8,382 nt of DNA. Source: Cyclobacteriaceae bacterium. GTDB lineage: Bacteria; Bacteroidota; Bacteroidia; Cytophagales; Cyclobacteriaceae. A model generated the notes under the pieces. That model saw only the letters and a list, made by a program, of their open reading frames with translations. It was not told where the DNA came from and did not search any database. Below are positions 1 to 4,953 of the stretch, one piece after another. The translations under genes were made by a program, and so were the position numbers. Position 1 is the first letter of the stretch, and the number at the start of each line of letters is the position of its first letter. The stretch covers positions 1-8,382 of the forward strand of contig VFKK01000349.1 in the NCBI GenBank assembly GCA_009885605.1, in the 5' to 3' direction.

Positions 1-542
1 AGAATTCGCTGAGCCTTGCCTAACGAATAAGCGAAAAGAACAGAATTTCTGCCATCGGCTGCATTTCCTTTCCACCAGGAATTGATCTGCGCGAAAATCT
101 CAGCCTGGCTTTCCCATTTATAAATCGGTAGTCCAAAGGTACATTCGGAAACAAATTCATGACATTTCACCGGCTCGAAAGGAGTAGAAAGTCCATCAGT
201 TTCCACTTTGTAATCTCCACTGACGACAGCTACTTTTCCTTTGTATTCCAGTCGGACCTGAGCCGAACCCGGGATATGACCTGCCGGATGCAAGGAAAGT
301 TTGACTCCGTTAATGTCTACTGATTCTCTATACCCTAAAGTTTCGAGATTAATTTCCGATCCCAATCTCAGTTTCATCACTTCTGCAGAATGATGGTGTG
401 CGAGATAGTGCTTCATCCCCCAGCGCGAATGATCCGAATGAGCATGCGTAATTACCGCTCGGTCCACAGATTTCCAAGGATCGATGAAGATTCCTGCAGG
501 CGGGCAATACAGACCTGAATCGGTGAGTTCGAGTAGGTTCAA
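1..542 (-). CDS. Ligase-associated DNA exonuclease, metallo-beta-lactamase fold (3' end cut by window edge)
   Basis: This is the first 180 codons of a metallo-beta-lactamase/beta-CASP-type nuclease of the family that accompanies bacterial ATP-dependent DNA ligase and an Lhr-like helicase (ligase-associated exonuclease family). Visible motifs are the metal-binding HAHSDH at residues 33-38, followed by RWG, then HPAGHIPGS at 85-93, SGDYK at 108-112 and ECTFGLPIYKW near 133-143. All sit in the order expected of the family. The frame is open from a stop at 556-558 to the edge, with no ATG before the catalytic motif. A TTG at 540-542 gives an N-terminus (MNLLELTDSGLYCPP) that matches what I recall of the family, so I chose it. 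The full protein is usually about 330-350 residues, so nearly half is missing beyond base 1. The rest of the ligase/helicase cluster would be expected beyond the edge. It is 137 bp downstream of the flavin-reductase-like gene, on the same strand. Confidence 0.87.
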   Translation of the reverse strand, partial: MNLLELTDSGLYCPPAGIFIDPWKSVDRAVITHAHSDHSRWGMKHYLAHHHSAEVMKLRLGSEINLETLGYRESVDINGVKLSLHPAGHIPGSAQVRLEYKGKVAVVSGDYKVETDGLSTPFEPVKCHEFVSECTFGLPIYKWESQAEIFAQINSWWKGNAADGRNSVLFAYSLGKAQRI

Positions 543-679
543 AGTAATGTGGGATTGATCATCGGGGTAGGTTGATTAAGGGATATGAGCTTTGATTTAG
601 TCCAGAAAGAATAAGGAACATTTCAATCAATAATCAAGCTATTATAAAGCGCAAATCTGAAATCAAATATCGCAAATCA

Positions 680-1315
680 TCAATCTCGGATTTCCTCGAC
701 AGCTCTATCCGGCTTTGCATAGCTTAATCGTGCGAGCTTTTTGCCAACATGATACTCATCCAATCCCGAAACTGTCACGGTATCAAGGGCATTCAAATCC
801 AATGATCCATCATCTCTCAGCCCTTTTTCATCTACATAGATTTCTTCGATACTCGCAATCAACAAAATCGTCTGATTGACTTGAAGGGTTTGTTTTTCTA
901 TCAGCTTACAAGCGAGTTTGAGTGGGCTTTTCCTTACAAAAGGGGCAAAAAACTCATTTAGGTATTCCGGTTCGATCCCGGTTTTTTCAAACTCCGATCC
1001 CTCCCATCTTGCTGAAGCCCAATGGGTTTCTTTGTAAAATTCAGAAGTCACATGATTTAGTGTAAAAAATTGGGTTTCTAAAATATTACTAAGGGTATGT
1101 CTTTCAACTGTATCAGGCCTGAATAACACTCCCACCGTTGGGGGATTGGCTCCGATGTGAAACACCTGAGAGAAAGGAGCAAGATTTGTCAAGCCATTTT
1201 TATTCTTTGTTCCGATCAGATTCAAACTTTTATACCCTGACAGGGCATTAATCAGATTCCTCCGATAGGAAGAATCTGACGTTAAAATCTCCTCTTTATC
1301 AAAATGAAGAATCAT
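680..1315 (-). CDS. Flavin reductase-like FMN-binding protein
   Basis: A 211-residue protein of the flavin reductase-like / FMN-binding split-barrel superfamily. Members bind FMN or FAD and act as NAD(P)H:flavin reductases or flavoredoxin-like electron carriers in the cytoplasm. Supporting stretches are RRNLINALSGYKSLNLIGT (18-36), the core NLAPFSQVFHIGANPPTVG (44-62), RPDTVERHTLSNI (66-78) and the end of the barrel FFTLNHV (83-89). Length fits single-domain members. There is no signal peptide. The start ATG overlaps the stop of the upstream gene by 4 bp (ATGA, 1312-1315), which indicates translational coupling and fixes the start. It is the last member of the four-gene run that begins with the SDR gene. 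Its partner or substrate cannot be read from the sequence. Flavin supply to a neighbouring oxidoreductase is an inference only. Confidence 0.85.
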   Translation of the reverse strand: MILHFDKEEILTSDSSYRRNLINALSGYKSLNLIGTKNKNGLTNLAPFSQVFHIGANPPTVGVLFRPDTVERHTLSNILETQFFTLNHVTSEFYKETHWASARWEGSEFEKTGIEPEYLNEFFAPFVRKSPLKLACKLIEKQTLQVNQTILLIASIEEIYVDEKGLRDDGSLDLNALDTVTVSGLDEYHVGKKLARLSYAKPDRAVEEIRD

Positions 1316-1755
1316 TTTCTGATTGCTTCCTCGATCGAATCACAGTATTTAATGTCCAATTGATCAATAATGTTGTCCGGATAATTGGTAAGAATCTGGT
1401 CTTTGGCGATTTGAACCATTTTCTCAAACCACTTTTCCGCAGGAAGAATCTTGCGGTGAGTTTTCAGCCCATAAGCCAGCATATCTTTTTTCCAATGGAT
1501 AAAGTACCATTCCATCGTTGGTTGGTGAAATGCTCTCAGGGATCGCTTATCGAAAATGAATTTCACATAATCTCCTGCTTTAACAATTTCTCCTATTTGT
1601 AAAAATGCCTCTTTGAAATCTTCAATAGGGATGTAGTCAGCTAGCAATTCGCAAATGACAATTTTCAATTCAGTATTGACCAATACTCTTGTGTATTTTT
1701 CCTCAAAGACCAATTCAAAATCTCGGGTTTCGGAAGGAATTAGGGTTTCGTTCAT
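1312..1755 (-). CDS. Conserved hypothetical protein, possible STAS/SpoIIAA-like fold
   Basis: A 147-residue soluble protein with no signal peptide or membrane segment. The N-terminal half alternates short hydrophobic strands (RVLVNTELKIVICEL, 23-37) with an amphipathic helix (IEDFKEAFLQIGEIV, 44-58) and another strand (VKFIFDKRSL, 64-73). This beta-beta-helix-beta pattern resembles the SpoIIAA/STAS-like domains of small Bacteroidota proteins. The most distinctive part is rich in aromatic and basic residues: FHQPTMEWYFIHWKK (76-90), then GLKTHRKILP (96-105). I cannot name a function. The gene starts 12 bp after the stop of the coiled-coil gene and overlaps the flavin-reductase-like gene by 4 bp, so it is almost certainly co-translated with them. 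The fold call is a pattern impression, not a family match. A small protein-interaction or regulatory role is possible. Confidence 0.75.
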   Translation of the reverse strand: MNETLIPSETRDFELVFEEKYTRVLVNTELKIVICELLADYIPIEDFKEAFLQIGEIVKAGDYVKFIFDKRSLRAFHQPTMEWYFIHWKKDMLAYGLKTHRKILPAEKWFEKMVQIAKDQILTNYPDNIIDQLDIKYCDSIEEAIRK

Positions 1756-1767
1756 GGAAGTGAAGAA

Positions 1768-2085
1768 TTAGTAAACGGAATTTTTTTGCTGGATTTGTGA
1801 AATAGACATTTCTTTCTTGAATTGCTCCAAACCCAACTCGAGATTAGTAGCATATTCAAGAGTAGTCCTCATCATATCTTGCTGAGATTGAATCTGCTCC
1901 TTCAATCTCGACAATTCTTTATTGACATCAGCCAATTTTTCTTCGTAATGTTTAGTAAGCCTTTCTTTTTCGAGTTGGGCCTTCCTCAATTCTTCCTTAA
2001 ATAAAAGGAACGATTCAGGTGGTGTCTTCATATTCACAGCTCGTTCATCGCGGGACCGTACCCGAGTACTTGACATATTTTTCAT
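1768..2085 (-). CDS. Small coiled-coil protein of unknown function
   Basis: A 105-residue protein that I do not recognise. The first 18 residues are basic and Ser/Arg-rich (SSTRVRSRDER). From about residue 25 to 70 it is strongly helical, with heptad-like spacing of Leu/Ile and many Glu/Lys/Gln (FLLFKEELRKAQLEKERLTK, then LADVNKELSRLKEQIQSQQ). A second amphipathic helix follows (TTLEYATNLELGLEQFKKEM). No membrane segment or signal peptide is seen, so it is probably a cytoplasmic dimer or a scaffold for a partner. I chose the ATG at 2085. ATGs at 2076 and 2031 are also possible, and the later one removes the basic tail and keeps the whole coiled coil. It lies 17 bp after the SDR stop and 12 bp before the next gene, inside the same operon. 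The coding call rests on this packing and on the continuous coiled-coil pattern. Confidence 0.7.
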   Translation of the reverse strand: MKNMSSTRVRSRDERAVNMKTPPESFLLFKEELRKAQLEKERLTKHYEEKLADVNKELSRLKEQIQSQQDMMRTTLEYATNLELGLEQFKKEMSISQIQQKNSVY

Positions 2086-2102
2086 CAAAATGTTTAAAAA
2101 AA

Positions 2103-2783
2103 TTATTTGAGAGACGACATTCCTCCATCAAGATGAAGTATTTGACCAGTCATCCAGGATGATTGAGGCGATAGCAAAAATACAGTAGAGGCAGCAATAT
2201 CTTTCGGAGTACCAATTCTCCCGAGCGGATGACGCTTGCCAGAAGCTTCTTTTTTCTCTTCTGTAGATAGCAAAGCGGAAGCAAGAGGGGTATCTGTAAG
2301 CGATGGCGCAATAGCATTCACTCGAATGTGTGAGGGAGCCCACTCAGCAGCTAAGGATCTTGTCAAACCTTCAATTGCTCCTTTGGCAGATGCAATTCCC
2401 GAATGGAAACCCATTCCCGTCTGCACCGCAACGGTACTGTAAAGCACTACAGCTGCCTGATCTGACTTTTTCAAACCTTTCATGCATGCCTGAAGCACTC
2501 TTACCGCACCAAGAAAATTCACCTCAAGTTCTTGCTGAAAATCTGCAATCGAAATCCTGTGAAAAGGTTTTAGATTGATCGTTCCCGGGCAATAAACAAC
2601 TCCGTCGATTACTTCAGGCAAATTTGGCATTGTTTCAAAATCTTTGGAAGTGTCCAAAGCTTCTGTTCCTTCTCCGCTTTTGGAGAACAAAAACAAATTC
2701 GCTCCTTGCTCTTTTAAAATTTGGGCCGCTGCCTGTCCTATTCCGGAGTTACCTCCCACGATTACAATGTTCTTTCCTTTCAT
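2103..2783 (-). CDS. SDR-family oxidoreductase-like protein lacking the catalytic Tyr
   Basis: A 226-residue classical-length short-chain dehydrogenase/reductase, a cytoplasmic Rossmann-fold protein. The dinucleotide-binding glycine motif is GGNSGIG (10-16), CPGT (65-68) stands where NNAG usually does, the helix-4 Asn is N89 (EVNFLG), and the strand-5 Ser is S116 (LYSTVA). The C-terminal part is typical: IRVNAIAPSLTDTPLA (153-168), then TGQILHLDGGMS (212-223). The YxxxK motif, however, reads IASAK (130-134): the lysine is kept but the tyrosine is isoleucine (codon ATT). Classical Tyr-based hydride/proton chemistry is therefore doubtful. It may use another donor, bind a ligand, or have a structural role. 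I recall SDRs with the same FHxxIAxAKGAxEGL signature near photolyase, folE and flavin genes in other bacteria, but this is from memory. It opens the four-gene run and lies downstream of the folE terminator, so it probably has its own promoter. Confidence 0.88.
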   Translation of the reverse strand: MKGKNIVIVGGNSGIGQAAAQILKEQGANLFLFSKSGEGTEALDTSKDFETMPNLPEVIDGVVYCPGTINLKPFHRISIADFQQELEVNFLGAVRVLQACMKGLKKSDQAAVVLYSTVAVQTGMGFHSGIASAKGAIEGLTRSLAAEWAPSHIRVNAIAPSLTDTPLASALLSTEEKKEASGKRHPLGRIGTPKDIAASTVFLLSPQSSWMTGQILHLDGGMSSLK

Positions 2784-2845
2784 GGTATTTAAGATTGGTA
2801 TCTATAAGCCTCTTTCGGATACTTTTGTTTGAGTTTGAAAACAAA

Positions 2846-2870
2846 AAAACCGGGTTTTTGACCCGGTTTT
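2846..2870 (-). terminator. Intrinsic terminator after folE
   Basis: A perfect 10-bp inverted repeat, AAAACCGGGT and ACCCGGTTTT, with a 5-base loop. Read on the minus strand, the stem is GC-rich in its upper part and is followed by a run of T (continuing TTTTTTTG). It begins 26 bp after the folE stop codon, so it should end the PTPS-folE transcript and separate it from the SDR operon. The stem is nearly symmetric in base content, but the only gene running into it is folE. Confidence 0.88.
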
Positions 2871-2896
2871 CAGTTGGTTTTGCTTTATTAAAATCT

Positions 2897-3601
2897 TTAC
2901 TTTTTTAAACTTATAAATTTCAAAAACTCATTTCTCGATTGCTCGTCTGTTTCAAACTTCCCCGAGAAAAAGGAAGTCACTGTGGAACTGTTTGTATCAT
3001 TGACTCCCCGTGAACTGACGCACATGTGATAAGCGTCCATAATTACTGCTACGTCCTCAGTACCCAACGCTTCCCTCAGCTCATTCCCAATTTGCATGGT
3101 AAGCCTTTCCTGGACTTGTGGTCTCTTGGAAAAATATTGAACAATTCTGTTGATTTTGGAAAGTCCAATTACATCTCCACTTGATATATAAGCCACGTGT
3201 GCTTTTCCATAGATTGGCACGAAGTGATGTTCGCAGTGCGAATGGAATGTGATGTCTTTTTCCACAAGCATTTGATTGTACTTGTACTTGTTTTCAAAGA
3301 GTTTGGCAACCGGCTTATTTTTCGGATTCAAACCGCTGAAAACTTCCTTTACATACATCTTAGCAACACGGTGAGGGGTTCCTTTAAGACTATCGTCTGT
3401 AAGATCCAATCCCATAATGTGCATAATTTCTCTGAAGTGCTTCTCTATCAATTCCACTTTAAGATCATCGTCAATCTCAAAAGCGTCTTCCCTTATGGGT
3501 GTTCTCAAAGATGTACCAGAGTGCTCGTCACCTATTTCTTCGAATGAGGCACGGGCCAGTTCAATTCCCATCGTATTCAACATAGTTTCTTTCTGTTTCA
3601 T
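2897..3601 (-). CDS. folE: GTP cyclohydrolase I
   Basis: GTP cyclohydrolase I converts GTP and water to 7,8-dihydroneopterin triphosphate and formate, the first step to folate, biopterin and (via QueD) queuosine. The zinc and catalytic motif is HSHCEHHFVP (120-129): C123 and H126 are ligands and H125 corresponds to the catalytic His of the E. coli enzyme. The third ligand is C194 in MCVSSRGVND. Other family blocks are KGTPHRVAKMY (73-83) and QVQERLTMQI (162-171). Length of 234 residues is normal, with an N-terminal extension of about 40 variable residues. Three in-frame ATGs are possible (3601, 3583, 3571). The first gives a 41-bp overlap with the PTPS gene, the others 23 and 11 bp, and the sequence does not decide among them. 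It is co-transcribed with the PTPS gene and ends at the terminator at 2846-2870. Confidence 0.96.
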   Translation of the reverse strand: MKQKETMLNTMGIELARASFEEIGDEHSGTSLRTPIREDAFEIDDDLKVELIEKHFREIMHIMGLDLTDDSLKGTPHRVAKMYVKEVFSGLNPKNKPVAKLFENKYKYNQMLVEKDITFHSHCEHHFVPIYGKAHVAYISSGDVIGLSKINRIVQYFSKRPQVQERLTMQIGNELREALGTEDVAVIMDAYHMCVSSRGVNDTNSSTVTSFFSGKFETDEQSRNEFLKFISLKK

Positions 3602-3971
3602 AAAGCCTAATCGTTAATTCGAATTTCCAATCAATTTTTCCCCTCAAAATATTCCAAATAACCACTGCAATATTCTCAGCGGATGGATTGAGATTTCGAA
3701 ACTCATCGGTATCCAAATTCAGGTTTTTGTGATCAAATTTATTTAAGACATTATCCTTAATGAGATCACTAAGCAGTTTCATGTCGTATACATACCCGGT
3801 ATCTTGGTCAATTTCACCTTTCACAACCACAATCAATTCGTAATTATGACCGTGAAAATGTGGGTTGTTGCACTTTCCAAAAATGGTCTGATTTTTCTCA
3901 TCTGACCACTCCGGATTATTCAATCGATGCGCTGAATTAAAATGCTCTTTTCTAAATACAGATACTTTCAT
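3561..3971 (-). CDS. 6-pyruvoyl-tetrahydropterin synthase / QueD family protein
   Basis: A 136-residue enzyme of the PTPS/QueD family acting on 7,8-dihydroneopterin triphosphate, the product of FolE. Zinc ligands are H15 (SAHRL), H40 and H42 (HFHGHNY). The catalytic Cys is C34 in GKCNNP, the Asp-His pair is D80-H81 (FDHKNLNLD), and the pterin-anchoring Glu is E125 (LYETERNYVEY). The blocks CNNP..HGHNY, HGEID-like KGEIDQDTGYVYDM (51-64) and ENIAVVIWN (99-107) resemble animal biopterin-type PTPS more than short QueD sequences as I recall them. Even so, 6-carboxytetrahydropterin synthase (QueD) activity cannot be excluded, and many bacterial members are annotated as either. It is the first gene of the pair, and its 3' end overlaps the start of folE. 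The ATG at 3971 is preceded by an A-rich leader without a Shine-Dalgarno sequence, as usual in Bacteroidota. Confidence 0.93.
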   Translation of the reverse strand: MKVSVFRKEHFNSAHRLNNPEWSDEKNQTIFGKCNNPHFHGHNYELIVVVKGEIDQDTGYVYDMKLLSDLIKDNVLNKFDHKNLNLDTDEFRNLNPSAENIAVVIWNILRGKIDWKFELTIRLYETERNYVEYDGN

Positions 3972-4216
3972 TGTTGTCTTAAACTGCAGATTTTTTCTTT
4001 TTGTTTAATTTTTTTTAATTTTCTTTAAACAAGATTATCAAGGACCTGCTATTCAGGGAATTAGTTTTAGTTAAAGAACAGTAAAATTATGGAATAATCT
4101 TTGTCTTAAAATCGTAAGATTTATTTCACCCCAATTGGAACGAAAAAAGCATTAACATTGGTTCATAAGCTGGAATCAGAAATCGATAGCTTTCAAACTA
4201 AACTTCTGCAAATCAA

Positions 4217-4224
4217 TAGTTTTG
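4217..4224 (+). promoter_or_regulatory. Candidate Bacteroidota -7 box for the YkuD_2 gene
   Basis: TAGTTTTG fits the Bacteroidota primary-sigma -7 consensus TAnnTTTG exactly. It lies 45 bp before the ATG at 4270. The -33 element is poor: only TTC at 4192-4194 stands at a suitable spacing of 22 bp instead of TTG. The box would put transcription start near 4230, before the GGAGG sequence at 4239-4243. Confidence 0.35.
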
Positions 4225-4237
4225 GCCTTCTATTTAT

Positions 4238-4244
4238 AGGAGGT
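4238..4244 (+). promoter_or_regulatory. Shine-Dalgarno-like AGGAGGT at an unusual distance
   Basis: AGGAGGT is a near-perfect complement to the 16S rRNA 3' end. It stands 25 bases before the only usable start codon (ATG, 4270), far more than the usual 5-9. An in-frame TAA at 4252-4254 rules out an earlier start in that frame, and the TTG at 4249 is followed directly by that stop. It may be chance, or a standby site. Confidence 0.3.
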
Positions 4245-4269
4245 AACCTTGTAACTTCAACCGCCAACT

Positions 4270-4953
4270 ATGATTACACCAAACATTCTCATCCCGCTTT
4301 TATGGATGATCAACTTCACTGATGTAAGTTCAGAATTATTAGTTAGCACTATTTCAGAGGTAAATGAAGTAGAAATCCTTTACCATTCCCTGTCAGAAAG
4401 TTCATCCCAATTGCCCTCAATGGAGGTTTTGGAATTGGCGATGGAAGGATGGGGGAAATTGGAAAATGATCTCAAATCACCGCTACTGACGGTGATAGAT
4501 TTCAGTCTCCCATCGACACAAAAGAGGCTTTGGGTCATTGATCCCGCGAAAGGTCTCATTTTACACCACTCCGTTGTTGCTCACGGCAGAAATTCGGGAG
4601 AACTACTTGCAAAGAATTTTTCAAACCAGCCTGAGTCATTTCAAAGTAGCCTTGGTTTTTATAAAACAGCCGAAACCTATCAGGGAAAGCACGGCTACTC
4701 ATTGAGACTTGACGGATTGGAAAAAGGATTCAACGATCAGGCAAGAAACAGAGCGATTGTAATCCACGGAGCTGATTACGCTAAAGAAGAATTTGCCAAA
4801 TCCACAGGCAGACTGGGCAGAAGTCTGGGATGCCCTTCACTCCCACCTGAGCTTTCTGCAAAAGTAATTGACCTGATCAAAGATGGTTCACTCCTTTTTA
4901 TTTACGGAAATGACGAGTCTTACTTACAGAAATCTTATTTACTCCAGCCCTGA
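4270..4953 (+). CDS. Murein L,D-transpeptidase catalytic domain protein (YkuD_2 type)
   Basis: A 227-residue protein with the YkuD_2-type L,D-transpeptidase domain, roughly residues 60-215. These enzymes form or remodel peptidoglycan peptide links outside the cytoplasm using a catalytic Cys. The active-site pair is H166 in IVIHGADY and C188 in GRSLGCPSL, with R184 nearby. VVAHGRNSGELLAKNFSN (102-119), SSLGFYKTAETYQGKHGYS (126-144) and RLDGLEKGFNDQARNRA (146-162) are the other conserved blocks. An exported protein is expected, but the N-terminus (MITPNILIPLLWMINFTDVSS) has a hydrophobic core and no Lys/Arg, so the signal peptide is weak. A stop at 4252 leaves no earlier start. The gene stands divergent to PTPS-folE and convergent to a large L,D-transpeptidase gene, and the two stop codons abut directly. 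Confidence 0.87.
   Translation: MITPNILIPLLWMINFTDVSSELLVSTISEVNEVEILYHSLSESSSQLPSMEVLELAMEGWGKLENDLKSPLLTVIDFSLPSTQKRLWVIDPAKGLILHHSVVAHGRNSGELLAKNFSNQPESFQSSLGFYKTAETYQGKHGYSLRLDGLEKGFNDQARNRAIVIHGADYAKEEFAKSTGRLGRSLGCPSLPPELSAKVIDLIKDGSLLFIYGNDESYLQKSYLLQP

Larger units (their letters stand above)
3972..4269. other. Divergent AT-rich intergenic region (PTPS-folE / YkuD_2 gene)
   Basis: The 298 bp between two divergent genes must hold both promoters. On the minus side, the leader before the PTPS start is very A-rich (poly-T on the plus strand, about 3990-4025) and carries the inverted repeat GTTTAA...TTAAAC (4002-4030). A one-mismatch -7 box, TAATCTTG, lies at 4037-4030 without a convincing -33 TTG. 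On the plus side there is a TAGTTTTG box (separate entry). A frame open at 4110-4322 could encode about 54 residues from a TTG at 4158, but it overlaps the next gene and has no family features, so I do not call it. Confidence 0.6.

Noticed and set aside
543..679. TATAAT-like box and a small AT-rich inverted repeat between the flavin-reductase-like gene and the exonuclease gene
   Set aside because: The TATAAT is not the Bacteroidota promoter type and lacks a partner element. The repeat (ATAAT/ATTAT) is too short for a terminator.
967..981. CCGGTTCGATCCCGG, resembling the T-arm of a tRNA
   Set aside because: It is inside the flavin-reductase-like gene, encoding part of GIEPEY, and there is no acceptor stem, D-arm or anticodon arm around it.
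2103..3971. A single biopterin operon made of PTPS, folE and SDR
   Set aside because: A strong terminator at 2846-2870 separates folE from the SDR gene, and the SDR lacks the Tyr of sepiapterin reductase. Kept only as an open question.
4158..4322. A 54-codon open frame with a TTG start before and overlapping the YkuD_2 gene
   Set aside because: No family features and no Shine-Dalgarno site. It overlaps the well-supported downstream gene and the promoter candidate, so chance is the simpler reading.
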